A DNA stretch of 64,000 nucleotides from Metallyticus violacea (Eukaryota; Arthropoda; Insecta; Mantodea; Metallyticidae). Below, piece by piece: positions 12,501 to 27,500 of the stretch (position 1 is the first letter of the stretch; each line of letters begins with the position of its first letter). The translations under genes and the position numbers were made by a program. Under the pieces are notes generated by a model, which was not told the origin of the DNA, made no database searches, and saw only the letters and a program-made list of their open reading frames with translations. The stretch is taken from NCBI GenBank assembly GCA_030762175.1, contig CM060831.1:137466501-137530500 (forward strand). The letters are read 5' to 3'.

Positions 12501-15500
12501 TTGAAAATCTTTTGAATCATGATTGGCCTCTGCATGGCATGTGAGTTTTTAAAAACTTTTAGTCTCTGTGGTATATTAGATAGAGAGCTATGATCTTATT
12601 TCACTCTTTTTTGTTTCCAGAATTTTATAATCTTTTTGTCGATTTTCATTTTACCAAACTCATTTGATTCTGCAGCTTCAAGTATGTATAGATATTCATT
12701 ACTGTAATGTATTCCCTTATATTAAATTATGATAAATGAAATAATGTAACTACTTCTTGAATTCCCATAAAACTTCACCAGTCAACCATTTAGCAACATT
12801 TTACTGCTAACGAAATAACTGCAAATTTTACTATGTTTAATATTTATGACTATGTTGCCATTAATATTCTGTTTCACTATAATTATCTAACATATTTCAA
12901 AATATTTTATTCAACTCTGTAGAGTAATAATAATTAGTTGTATAAAGCTGCAGGCAAATTATTTTTGGGAATACACATAATAAGAGATGACATTTCAGGT
13001 GACGCATACACCTAACTCTTTTGGGCAAGAGGCTTCTCCTATCACTCCTTCTCATCTCCCCAGACCAAAATACTATTGCTTAATAGAAGATGAGTAACCT
13101 GATACTTACTCTTTAGTTTCTCTATTTGCATAAGAGCTTTGTCTGTGTACTTCTGTGCTTTGTCCATGTAGCCTGCTTGCATGCTATGCATTACTGTCAC
13201 CAAATATACTAAAACATAAAGATGCTCTTTTGGCATCCAAATGAACATATCACCAACATTTGGTCCACTTACACCTGGAACAATTTATAAATAAACTTAG
13301 TTGAAAAACAGCTTCTGTTTAAATTATATTCTATCTTCAAGTTTATTAAACAGAAACGAAAGGGGGAAATGAGGGATGGTAGAAATAATGCAGAATATAT
13401 CACTCTACAATATATCTTTTATCAATTACTTCTAAATCTTACAAAGCAAACAGCCTTCTTTGTATTGCATAACAGTAATTTAACTTCAAACATAATAACA
13501 TTAATGTTCAATGTTACATTACTTGCTCTACAACAACTTTACAAGGTACTGATTTAACAGTAGAACATTAAATTATGCAATAGATGCACTAAGTTGAACT
13601 TCATAAAGAAAGGACACTAAGTTCATCTATAGATATACACATTTTTAAAAAGCCTTGAATTAAAAGTTTGCAGATTATGGATGTCACCCCCCTATCATCC
13701 ACCAAGGCTGTAGCTTTACCTCGAATAGAATCCAAAGAAATTATTAATCCATTCTTTAGGCTTTCATGTCTGGCATTGATATTAGTAATAATCTGTTCCT
13801 GGGCTGTTTTGCCACTATTGTTGCTTTAAATAAAATTGTAGACCAAGCTTTTGCTGGCTACTGCAGCCAGCATCACAGTGGAAAGGTTTCAGAATACTGA
13901 GAGTGAAAGTACACGTTCAAAGAGAGATTGGAGAGTCAGAAGGTTAGAACTAATTAGAGATGGGATGGAGTAGGGCGGCTGTCAAGCAATAGCTTTTATT
14001 GATCAGTGTTGATTTCCATGATTTGCTTATGTAAAAAAATCTATTATTATTATTGTTTCTCTAATGCTAGAATCTCTCTCCTACCCAGAAATAGCCCACT
14101 GTTCTGATAATTACTTCTTTTTTTTTCAAACTGAATATCTTGACATGTTTGAATTGCATGTTTTGCAACTGATACCAGTAATGACACCAAACACTCAAAA
14201 AAAAGTCTTCACGTCATTATCAAATTTATGCCACATTTTTAGCCGCTAATGTATGCCTATTCACTAGTTCTTCAGAGCAGCATTATTTTGATAATAATGA
14301 AAAGTGATATTCATGCTGTAAGCACTGGGGAATCAGAAACATAAAGTTACCCAATATTTCCTCTTTTAATTTGAAATATCAGTCAGCTAGCCTATACCTT
14401 AGCAGGTCCTAACCTAGCACTCCACTTTTACCAGTGCTTTAGATTTATGCACTGATCCAGTATTTCTTAAACTATTCTCAGATCAAACTTGGGTAATGAA
14501 TAAAAAAATCTTTTAGAATGATTTTTATTTAATGGTATTTGCTAAGCTATTTTATGGCAATTTATATGAGTGTAGTTACCCATAAAACCAGATGACATTA
14601 GAAGTCCCCCCCCCCCATCCTTAAATGTGGCTTTGGCACAATCATTTGTAAGAGAGTGAATCAAATATCAAATTGATGCTTTTTTTGCAATTCATTAAAA
14701 TCAAATTAAATGAAAAAATGAGATAAATCGTATTTATTTCCCAGTTTATAAACAAGCATATAGAAGATTTTAATCCTATAAAACTCATTTATTTCCCTGT
14801 TTAGAAACACATTTTTCCAAGCATAAGGAATTAATCCTATCATTGGAGAAAAGTGAGGCTGGGTTTCCAGACAATTTCACATCTTTATCACTGTTGAATC
14901 TGCAATCTCCCAGTGCTGCTTTTAACAGTCCAAACTTTTGGTAATTCAAGAGAATATGCCTGGACTATAGGGAAGAAGTTCAATTCCGTCCTGCAGATTT
15001 CTTCACGTTTTTCCATAGTCAAAGCAGCTGTATGCAGATGGGCATTGTCTTGGAGGAGAAGAACTTTCAAATTGGTTGTTCTTTTTTTTCCTATTAGATT
15101 TTGCCTCATCCAGAAGCTGGTAGTAATAAGCTGCATTTACTGTTCGACATTCATGAAGAAAATTGATGAACAGAATGCCTTGAGAGTCTCAGTAAACAGT
15201 CAAGAGAACCTTCCCAACTGACATGCAAGTTTTTTGCTAAGGTAAGCAGTTTTGCTCTTTTCCTACACCCATATTGGGTTGCTTCAATTCATGAGTTGTA
15301 TAATTTGAATTAATATTGAAAGTGAACTCATGTTTTGCAGATAATGGTTCAATGCAGAAACATTTCTTCTTAATTCCTGTATTGAGTTAAAAGCCTCTGA
15401 AACACTCATACATGCCTTTTGATCCTTAGTAAGAATCCAAGGAGCAAAATCTTGCAGAGATTGTTCAAAATCTAAGTCATCTAAAATTAAGATCGAATAT

Positions 15501-18500
15501 TTATAACTTTCAAAACTTATTTTAACCTCAGAAGTTATTTCAGAAATTAGTTGGCCATGCTCAATAAGGTCCCAAGGGGTTCAAATTTTTGTTTCCTTGC
15601 CTCCTAAACCGAAGATTGTGGGTTCGATCCTGGCCAGGACCGATAGATTTTTTGGATGTAAAAATCCTAAGCATGGCTTCCTTCGGAAGGGAAGTAAAGT
15701 CGTGGGTCCTGTGTCATATATTTACAGCACGATATAGAACCTTAAGCCTGAAAAAAAGAAGCCTCTGAGCAAAATTTGTTGGCCGTTTCACACCCTGAAT
15801 TGAATGGGATGCTGATGACCTGAGATGTTAAAGAGCATCTGTAAATAAACCAAATAAAAAAAAAAAATTGTTTCATTATACCCATCCAAGGTATATGGTG
15901 ATTTCATTTTTCATGATTTCTAGCGTCGGTCCTGGTGGTGTAGTGGTTACCATACTTGCCTCCTAAACCCAAGATCGCGGGTTCAAACCCGGCCAGGAGC
16001 GATGGATTTTTTCGGATGTAAAAATCCTAAGTATGGCTTCCTTCGGAAGGAAAGTAAAGCCGTGGGTCCCGTGTCGTACATTTACGGCATGTAAAAGAAC
16101 CTCAAGCCTGAAAGAGAGGCCTCTGAGCAAAATTTGTCGGCCACTTCACGCCCTGAGTTGAATGGGACGCTGATGACCTGAGATTTTAAAGAGCGTCCAT
16201 AAATAAATAAAATGATTTCTAGTCCTTCTGCTAATATTATGTGTCACTCATACACTTGTGTCTTTTACAATGTCTTATCCCCAAATTAGGCCATTAATTT
16301 TTAAAAATTTTGACCGGTTTTAATCCCTCATGCCAAAAACTGAATAAAATATGCAAACAATGAGTGTATCACTTGCTTGGACATGATACTACTGACAAAC
16401 AAAATGGCTATGCAAGACGAACTTAAAAGGCATGTTTCACTTCTACTACTCACAAAAGGTAAAATCAAAATTCTGTTTTATACTTTAATTCACCCTTGTA
16501 TCTATCCAAAATAAGCTGTATTGTTAATAAAAAAACTTACTTTTAAGCTTCAAGCATTTTCTGTTCAATTAAAATATTGCTAGACTTACTCTCATCTGAA
16601 GGCCAACTGGGCTGCATGATGGTCTGAATGCTCTGCTGAAGCTGCTTCAGGCATGGCTTCACACTTTTCACCTGTCCTGCCATCAAGTAGTGACACACCT
16701 GTCCAACAGTGGAGTATGCTTACTTCTTAAACCTGTACAGGTTAGGTAAAGCTGTAATATGCATCATGCCTTTAAAAGGCACTCTTGAGTTTAACTTGCA
16801 GTTGTCTACTATAGCCATAATCCAGCCTCTTAATGACCTTGTTTTTACAGAGTGGCAGAAACAATATTGGACATTAACAGACCACACTAAAATTATATTT
16901 AGCATTTTCAATCAGCATGAATAACAGAACAAATTTTGATATTAAGAAAATAATTACATCTGAAGAATCTTGAAATTATCTTAATATTTTAAAGCTGGAG
17001 AATGGCATATTACCCAGGCTTGCGGTTGTAGCTGCATTTGAAAAATATCTGGAAGTGCACAGAGCTAGACAGTTCTGCACCTGGGAGCAATACAATAGAA
17101 TTAACATACTTATAAACGAAGAAATATTTAAGTATGAGGGTTATCCTGAAAGTTTTGAGAGTGAAAGCAATAAAATTTTTAAAAATGCAATTTGATAATT
17201 GCATCTTTTTGAAGTATTCCCTGTTATAATCCGTACTCTCTTCTGTTCAAACCATTTTGTAAATGTTCAACACCATCTTCTTTTGATAGGATGCAAATGC
17301 ATTGTTCATATGCAGCCACCACAGCTTCAGGGGATTCAAATAGTAGACTGCAAATTTTTTTATTTTATTTTGGGGAAATTAAAATTTATTGAAATACTAT
17401 GGGGATTAAAAAAAATGAAATAAATTTAAAAAAAAAAAAAGGTCCACATCCCTTTGGCACTGGCCATTCTTAGGTGTTATCCCACAGTACAATTAATATA
17501 ACAATAATTTCCTAAATTAAATTTTCAAATTAACCTTTAATTATTCTTAATCCAATTCTCATAACGTTATAATTACTAATAATAACTTAAATAAAATAGC
17601 CCATATCTAACCTCTCCAATACTTACTACACTCTGTCTTTGGTTCATCAGTAGTACCCCTACTGGAATTTTAAAAGGCAGAGGTTCTAACTCATACCAAT
17701 TGATGGGGGTGGGAACGATAAAGCAAAATAAATTAATTTTGGTAAAAGGAAACGAAGCTATGACAGCTGTTAGAGGTTGTAAATACAGAATACCTAATAC
17801 TAACGTCAAATGGGTAGAAAAAATGTATAATCTGGTGGTTTAATCCAAAATTGTATATGGCATAGAGGTATGGAAAATAGTTGGAGAGGAAATCATAGAT
17901 ACTGTGCACAAATGTTCTGTAGAGAAGGTAAAGGAAGTATCTCAAAATGAGTTGAAAAGAGTATCAAGGATGGGCATGATTACGAAAAGGGCTCTAAAAT
18001 ACTGATTTAGGATGTTTAATTTGGATGAAAATAACATATCAAGACAATGCTTAGAATATTAAGAGAGATGCCTAAAGGATTCAGGATGGATTAGGATGGA
18101 TTAATCTTCAAAATAACTTGAGGGCAATACATTAGGAGAAATCTGGAGAAGAGAAAATAATTGTAATTGCTTTTGGAAAGGAGCAAGGAGAAGATTTTAA
18201 TGATAAAGAAATCAAAAACTAACTGGAAAAGGTTGCCAATATTTTATAATTCAATAAAACATGTGGGAAAGGGAAACATTGATAAAATTAATAATGAACA
18301 GAGTAATACATGGATAAGAGCAGGATGTGGAGGTTAAAAGGACTAAAAAAGGATGTCCCACAGAATTAGTGCTCCTATATGTGCAGACAATGAAGATATT
18401 GGGCATATATTATTTGAATGTAAAGGGAATGGTCTGTGGAGAAAAGAGCTAATACATCACAAATGCCTTAAATTAAATAGAAAAATTGCTATGATGAAAA

Positions 18501-21500
18501 TTTTCAGAAAGAATAGTAAAACATAGGGGCTGTTTTTAAGCAAAGTGAAAATTGGTCTGTCAAAAGATGATGATTTGGTTTATTTTAAGATGCTCTTTAA
18601 CATCTCAGGCCATCAGCATCCCATTCAAATGAGGCAGAAACGGCTGATAAATTTTGCTCAGAGGCTGCTTCTTTCAGGGTTGAGGTTATTTTATGTGCCA
18701 TAAATCTACAACATGGGACCCACGGCTTTACTTTCCTTCCAAAGGAAGCCATACTTAGGACTTTTATGCCCGAAAAAATCCATTGACCCTGGCCAGGATT
18801 ACATATGCAATCTTGGTTCTAAGGGGCAAGTGTGGTTACCACAGGGCTGACACTCTGTCAGAAGAGAGGTAGTATATACATAACTGTATGGGTTTATTTC
18901 TTTTTTTTCTTTTAAGTTTTGTAATGTTTAAGAAGGAATCAAAATTATATAATAAAGTACATTGTGCATTTTTGAATATGAATGACTATCAGTCTGGGCT
19001 ATGTCTAGTCATTCCCATGTATTTTCTGGCATAAATAAAATTATAAGATGAGAGTGAAATACATGTCTCCTGGATAATCCAGTAGACTACTGATGAACCG
19101 GAGACAGGCATATGTAGTGAAGAATAAATTAATGTGTAAAATGATGGTTTGATGTAAATAATGTTTGTATAAGAATTTGTAATTCATAACACAGAAATTG
19201 GCCAGGTCAGAAGTAGGTGGTTGCCATTTTGTCGTATCAATAAATAAAAAGTGCATACTAATTTAAAAACTAACTGGTTTCTGATACAAATGAGTTATCT
19301 ATTCCTTTATTCACAGACCATTTCCACTTACTTTTTACATTGTATACTGATCCATACACTTATTTGCTTCTCTAAATATTCTGTAAACAACTAGTTTTCT
19401 ATTCTCTTCAAACCAGTTATGATTTATTAGTTCTTTCTTTTAATTTTCAGTTCCTTTACAAACAGATATTATATGCTCTAAATTTTCTTCCTCTCCACAT
19501 AAAGGACATACACCCAGCTCAAAACCTTTTCTCTGACCTTTTAACTTCTACACTCCCACTCTTACCCATATATCCTCTCTTTCCTCCTTACTTCATCAAT
19601 ATAGTTCTCTCTGTCCCATGAATTTTGAATTATTTGTGGGGTCGTCACATCATATTCTAGTAGTTGAGAGTTACTCATTTTTTCTTTGTCTGGCCTTTCT
19701 CCCATGTTTATTTCTTGCCTTTCTTCTCTTTCCTTTCTACCTTTGGTCCTGTAGTTACAACAGCTGACTCTGTTGTGGATTTTGAACTTCGTGCCACCTG
19801 CTCATGCTCACAGCTTTTGTTGACTTACTTCCTCTGCTTTATTCCTTTTGTTCCATATATTGATGTTTTCCTCAGGTATCTGTTCTCTTTCAATCCACAG
19901 TTGCAGATTTCTTACCAGCACTTTTTGCCAACTGATCTTATGTTCATCATTCAGCTGTCTTTATTTTGCTGTCATGATGTTAATGGATCATTTTTAATGA
20001 ATGGGTTAGATCCTTTTAGCTTTTTTGTCCTTTATAGAATTTCATATTTTAGCTGTACTATAGCCAATTTAACTATAGCACTCTTTTATTTTTAGGAATA
20101 TTCTGGTGTTAGATTTTGCACTATACGGACAATGGGGCAAACATTTGACTCCTGCAGAAATTGAGTTGTTTCCAGTGCAGTATGGCAGAGGTGTTGTCAT
20201 GGTGCAACAGGATTCCACACAGACCAGTCTTAGGATGTTATTTCTTAGTAAATTGAAGACTTGAGGCAGGCATTTTGTGGTGTACCATCTGGCAGTCACA
20301 ATGTGGCCACTAGCTAAGAAGAAAGAATAGATCACCTTCTTGCCAATACTTCTCACTTGCCATATTTTATTAGGGGGATGATCTTCTCCTGGGAAGAAAC
20401 AGACCAATAATTGTTGCTTAGTTCTGGATCATACTGGTATATCCAGCTTTTGTCACTTGATATGTTAAATAATTTTTTATCTTCCTCCATCAAATTATTC
20501 CAACATTTTCTAGCACCAATCCACACATGCTTTTGTCAGATATTTGGAGATCTAAATGCAAAGCTTTCTGATACGAAGTTTTTCTTTGAGAACTGTTTTC
20601 ACTGCTATCATTTCAATATTCAAGGCTTCTTGAATTTGATGTATGTACAGCAATGATTTTCCCAGATACACTTTACTTTTGTTACATGTTCATCCATTAT
20701 TGGTGTAGCGGGCCCATCCTGCACAGCCTTTATCTTCAAGGGAGTCCCTTCCTCTCCTAAAATCTGCAAACCATTGACAATAATGAATTGCTAAGGATAG
20801 AGATCCCCAAATGCACAATGCTAAATTTCCCGATATTTTTTCTCTGCTAAACTAATTTTAAAACCATAATAAATCTGAAAGGAATATGATAAATGATTTT
20901 CATTTAGTTTCAGTATTAAGTTTGAGATGCTCACTTTAGAGGCAAATATATACTCATTAATAAGTAATGAGCTCCAACTTTCAAGTAGCAAGAAGCAATT
21001 CTTTATTTAAATAATGTTAATATTTTTAGATGAAATGATACACGCACATGCATACACATGGCACAGATTTTGTTGTTAATGTATTATTTGCAAAGTTAAA
21101 GTAATTTTATCACCAATGAAGGGATCTAACAATCAATATAAGTAAAATAATATCTTTCATAAAACAGGTTGTAAAGATTTTAGAAAATTTGATTTTATTA
21201 ACACAGAAAGGAAATTTCATGCAACATTTGCCTAACTACCATACCAATAGAAGACTAAACAGCATTAGTATAGCAAAAATTTGAAGAAAAGAATTTGGAG
21301 TCAGGTAGATACTTACCCCGTCCTACTTTGAGATTAACTTCATGCCTGCCCTAGGCCATCTAAACCAGAGTCAAATGTCACTATTTGAGCTGTTCCAGCA
21401 ATAATAATCTCTTCTAGTCAAAATATTTAGAACACTTTTATGATTTCACTTACAAGAGATTTATTTAGGCCATATTTCAAGGAACAATTGTCCACATCCT

Positions 21501-24500
21501 CAATGTTAAACAACTGTTGGATCATTTGTAAAAGTTGGGTAGGTAGGTATCTGAGTTGACTTTGGTGGTCTTGTGATAAACTTGAATAAAGATCTGTCTG
21601 CTTCCCACATGTGTCCAAGTTCATAAGGTTTTGCTCATGTTTTTTTTTTATATAAATCCTTTCCCATATGTTTAATTCTTTTGGTTGTTGAACATTTTTT
21701 TTTGTTCCAGCGATATTTTATTAGTAGATTTTTACCACCTGTTTGAAATTCCTAATGGAATGAATAAATTATTGAAAATGCAAATGAATGCAGTCTTTTG
21801 ATGCCTTGTTATCTGGTATTTGTCTTATCAACGTGAGGAAAAACTGCAGAAAAAATTTCACCCATATGTGTACCCTTACCTTTTGCAAGTGTTGCAGCCA
21901 ACTGAGCCAATCTGATAAGCAGATGATTTATTTATATTTTTACCGTAAAATCACTCAGACACACGCATATACTTCTCTCTAAGTTTCATTATTCTCGTAT
22001 TCTAATGTGATTCACTTTCCTGTTTCATATTATGGGGTCAAGAGAACTAACAATGATCAACTTTCCAAATATTGTGATTGGGAAGACTGACTCCATGGAA
22101 GCAAAGGGTTCTTATATTGAGAGTAAGCTGGAACTGGGTTCTACATTGAATATTATGGCAAAAATATGCAAATGGATAGGTACTAAGAAGAGAATGATGG
22201 CAAAATTAATGTAAGTATCTTATGTGCACTATGAAACAACATGAGCAGTTATCTTGAATGCATAGTGATCAGGGTTGAATGCACTTGAAATCTGCCTCCC
22301 AATTAGAATTTAGTTTGATGATCATAAGTTACTGTTTATGAGATTATTACATTATTCTTTCTAATGTTTAAAATGTAGCTATAATTCCTATGGTATTGTT
22401 GTTTATTACTTGCTAGTTATTTTCACATTTCTTTTTGTTTGGTTTTTCATGAACCTCTTTGCACAGTATTATAAGCAGATAAAGGGTAGAGCCAAACTGA
22501 AAAGACATGTATAGGCAGAAAGCTCTTTCTGTACCATCATTGAAAATGCTTTGTACAGTTGTTAAAAAATAAGCAAAAGCAAATACAATGAACAAAATTT
22601 ATGCATAATATCTATTTAGTATCTTAGTGCCTGACTTTTAAAATTTCTATTTGCTTTTCATGATTTGGGAATGAATGGAATGGACAGACATACCTGCAGG
22701 ACAAGAAAGAATACCTTAAGATATTCTTTCTGATATTGGCTCCCCTGCCATCCATCCACTAAATGGCCAGCCTGGTTCAGTAAGGGATGTACCTCTTGGA
22801 ATTTCTTGTCGATTAGTAATAGCTATAACATTTCCAATGGAGGTAATTAATGGGTGATTTACAACACACAAGTAGCTTTTCAGACTATATGCAATACTAC
22901 AATCATAAATGCTGTAATTACATAATATTGCTGCATATGTTTCTTTCACAAACAAAAGGAATGATGGCAGCATTTTATACACATTTACTTATTACATTCT
23001 CAATAGCATTTCATGTTCAGTTTTCAATCATCAGGTTATTCATAAACTTCCAAATAATTGGAACTATGTAACACTATAATCCATTAAATCATTAAACAGC
23101 TGAAATGTGTAACCTAGGCAAAACTATACATTTTCTCTCTCTTTCTCTTTATTTTGTCTATAGCCTTTCTTCAGAAATTTGTCAGGAGTACCATATGAAA
23201 TGCTAATTGGAAGAGAGCTATAAAGTTGATAGAAGATATGCAGTTTTCAGCTTTTTCCAAAATATTCCTTGAATTATTAGAAGGGTTTCTTCTATGGAAG
23301 AAAAGAACACAAAATTTTCTCTGTTGGTATTTTAAGTGTACATCAATTCTCTAAATTCAAATTATAAAATGCCAGAAATATTCCTGCTGGGGTAGGTGTA
23401 CAAGTATTACTGAATAATGAGGAGGAATTCCTTTCACATAACACTTCCACCTTTATTGATACATTAGTCACTTTACAACTTATAGGGCTGCCCTAGTGGC
23501 AGACTCTTGAAATACAATTATTGTGATTAGTTCAAAGATGGAGCAAGAGTTTCCAATGTGATTCCTCAACATCCTCCCCACCATGGTCTATCTCCAGTGC
23601 AATGACCAGCTGCAAGGGCATGCTTACTCTTCCACCATCCAATAAATAAAGGATAATCATCCCAGTTCTTCCACCTCCCTGGTACTAGCTCCTCTATCTG
23701 TGCTCTTATCTGCACATATTGGGGTCTACAGTCTTCCTGAAGAAGGACGTCTTCAATCCTTGGTGGGCATGTTGGTTTCGTGGTGTTTTCACTTCATGAT
23801 AATTCCTCAGTTAAAGAAGGTAGTCTCTTTTCCACTACTTTCAAAAATTCTGAAGAGCCTTCTGCCTTGAGTGAAATTCTGAGGCCAGATATTTTCTGTT
23901 GCCGTTCTTCTGCAAATGAGATGGCCTTTTAGCTTCTTTACCACTAGAAAGTGAGATGTGGTCAGCGTTCTGGTCTATGGCAATTGGTCTGCTGTTGAAG
24001 GTGGCTTCAATGCTGACAAGTATGGTATGGAGGACTTTTTTTGTCCATGCCCTAGAACTTTTGCAGGCAACATTTGGTAGAACCAACCATCCTCTCCCAG
24101 AATCCTACTCATCAAGCTGCCCTTGAGCAATGACTTCCAAAATATTCCATGGCATACACAGTGGTAGTGTATGCTGGAGTAGGCTTATATCTTTTCCAGT
24201 CCCACATATTCTACATCGGCAGTGGAGAAGATGCTCACACTGTGCGAGTAGATTGTATGTGGTATACCTCATTGGTTGACAAGCCTCTGCAATGCTGTCA
24301 AAAATTTGGTTGTAGACACAACCGTAGACAGCTCCAGGTGGAGTGCGGGAAGAGCTGCACATGTGAACAAAGCTATGTGATTTTTAACATAATTTCTGCG
24401 TTTGACATAAAGGGGGCCAGCAAAGTCAAAGTCAGTTACAGCAAATGGTTGTGTAGGTTGTACATGGCCAAGTGGTATAGGGGCCTCCATCTCTGTGAAC

Positions 24501-27500
24501 ACTATTTCGCTCTGAGAATCCACAATTCTTCATGTAGCTCTCCTAAATGATGGAGTCTTATGTGATTATCTCTGATCAGCAGTTGTATGAAGTGGTGTTC
24601 ACCATCTAGTATTACTAGGTGCTTCTGCATGGTGAACAACTCAGCAGCATAAAGTCTGTCTCCTAGTCAAACAACACTTAGGGATAGTTTGTATCATGCA
24701 AGTTTGGCTGTGTTAGGAACTGTTCACATCATTGTACAGCTTTTACCTCAGTAGGAAATTGTTCTTGTTGGACATTTTTTATCCAATATAGGCAAGCAAA
24801 CTCCAATTCTGCAACTGTCAGTGCTTGGGGTGTGTAGATTTTTTTTTCAGAGCTTGAACAAACCAAAGAACTTGAGCTGTGACATGTCTAATCTCCAGTA
24901 TGTATCAAAACATGAAATATCCAGGACTATTCAGCTGTGATAAGTACAAGAGCTTCTGTCATTTTTTTCGCTTCTGGCAGTAACAAATGTGCAGTTGATA
25001 TATCAACTGATCAGGCACTGTCCACACTGACCACAATGATTCTAACTATGGTAACTGTACCACATACTCCCCATGTGAGATGATAGGCAGGATTTTGGTC
25101 TCCAGGGCAGTATCGCCATTTACTTGGGGCTGTGGCTAACTATATCTCGACACAACTGCAAACGAAGGTCTTCCATTTGTTCGGCCATTCTATATCCATT
25201 CCAGCGCCACAGTAAAGTCACTCCATAGAGTTGCCTTGTTCATGTCCATACAAATTTCTTCACAAAAGTAGTGAAGGAAGTGCGTCCTTATCAATGCAGC
25301 TAGCAGTTCCAATCTTGCGAGTGTCAACTTGTTTACTGGAGCATCGGCTTTTGCTGTAGGAAATTTGCACTAAGCTGGTATTTTCATGTGACCTTATATA
25401 TATAAAACCATTCCATATGTCCTCTCAGAAGCACCAGAAAATATATGTATTTCTGATCCTCGTGTTATCCCTCCTATCCCTATCTACCTGGGGATGTGTA
25501 TTAATGACAAATGATGGGAGTTTGTTGGTCCTAGACTGCCAAATATTTGCCAGATCGTGAGATAGTACTCTTCACAAGCCAATCCTCTGAGCCACATACC
25601 TTGCTGATCAGTTCTGCAACAATTTCTACATGGGATGCAAAGACCAAACTGGTCGATGGCATGAAGAAAGCTTTTCTTTGCAACCTCATAGACAAACCAT
25701 TTTCTTCTTGTTAGCAAATATGCAATCTTCATCAGTTTTCCTATCTACATCCAGTATGCCTGTTATTGTTGATTTGATTTATTTACAGAAGCTCTAACAT
25801 CTCAGGTCATCAGCATTCCATTTATTTTAGGGCATGAAGTGACTGATAAATTTTGCTCAGAGGCTTTTTTTAGACTTGAGGTTCTTTTACATTCTGTAAA
25901 TCTACAACATGGAACCCATAGTTTTCCCATTCAATTCAGGGCATAAAATGGTAGATAAATTTCACTCAGAGGCTTTTTCTTCCAAGCTTCAGGTTCTTTT
26001 ATATGCTATAAATATACAACATGGGATCCACAGTTTTATTTCCCTTCCGAAGGAAACCATACTTAGGATTTTTACACCTGAAAAAAATGCATCGATCCTG
26101 GTTGGGATTGAAACTGCGATTTTGAGTTTAGGAGGCAAGTATGGTTACTACTATGCTACCAGTACCAATGCACCTGTTATTGATGTGTCTCCCAGCCCTT
26201 GATGTGCCATATTCCTTTCAGTGTTTCGGAACTGGCTGCCCACTTGGATAGTGGGAGCTTAATTTGCAGCAGGAGTGCAGTGAGTTTCTAATATATAATG
26301 ATCACCTCCATGTAATCCTTTGTACTGGTAGTAATGTCATCCATGAACATAAATTTGCTTGCAAGTGTGAATGCAACTGAATACTTGTCTCGATTCAAAG
26401 CAGGTAATTCCTTTATAGTGGCTGACAAAAGGAACTCGCTAGATAAGTCCAAATGATAACATTTGAAGCGATAAGAAATCATAATGGCTGATGTATGGTA
26501 ACCTCCATCCTCTCCTTGTTCAATGTAATATCTAGAAATCTAGCAAAGGCTCCATTTTCCTCATTAATTGGAGAAATGCTTGACTATCAATGCATACAAT
26601 CACTTTGGAATGTTTTCTAAATCTTAGCAATGTTCCGAGAACTTCAGGTTAGGGCCCATTACTAGCACATTTAGTGACGAAAGCGTCTAGTTTGTTGCAT
26701 TCAAGACAATTCTGTATTTCATGCCACTCGTCTTGTTCTTTTCTCATGAGGTGTGTGGTAAATAATCAATATCTCAATAAGTGTCCTTTTCAAAGGCATC
26801 CCCTATTTGATCTCTACTTATATAGTCCAATATGTGGTTATAGTAAATGGACCTTATGAAAAAATTTTTAAAAATTGTAAATCTTTAAAAAAGTTTTCAT
26901 ATGGCACTAACACAGTGAAGCTCATGTGAATTGAATCTGTCGTCTTAACACTCTTCATGCTTCACTAACCTTAAAAATATACGGAACCAGTTTCAAAGAT
27001 ATGTTATCTCCATCTTCGGCTGTGGACGACTGGTGTGGACCTTAGTTCGTTTCCCCTTCATTTATTCTCTAGGGAAGAGAATTGCCTTTCTGCTATAATG
27101 AGGTTGTTGGAAAAGATCATGCCCTTCTTTTGAGGCAGTGAAACAACTCTTTTCCTATTTTTTGTATGGATGTGTTGTGGAATTCCTGTAGAATGGTGTG
27201 GTTTTGCTGACGTCTGCTCCTTATGTTCATTGATATCAACTGTTCCAAACTCCCAAAATTCAGGTAAACCTTCATCAGAGATCTCGTTCAAGGCATGTAA
27301 AATATAGTGAACTGTTATTTGATTAACATTAGTGCTGCAAGTAAGTGAAGTACAAACTGGCTACTCCAAATTTGTCAATGGGTATAATGCCATTATTGCA
27401 GATTGAAACATAGTGTTGACCTTTACACCGGTTGCAAAATAACATCCCTTGTTTAAAGCATCATTTTTATTGTGACCTTATGAAAGGCACAAGAAGCAAC

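Noticed and set aside
15924..16000. Possible functional tRNA gene
   Set aside because: Box A and box B are present but the cloverleaf is imperfect and the sequence continues into a repeated body, tail and TSD, so it is a SINE.
19664..20095. 143-codon plus-strand ORF with hydrophobic stretches
   Set aside because: It is antisense to the LINE fragment on the minus strand; hydrophobicity comes from T-rich sequence.
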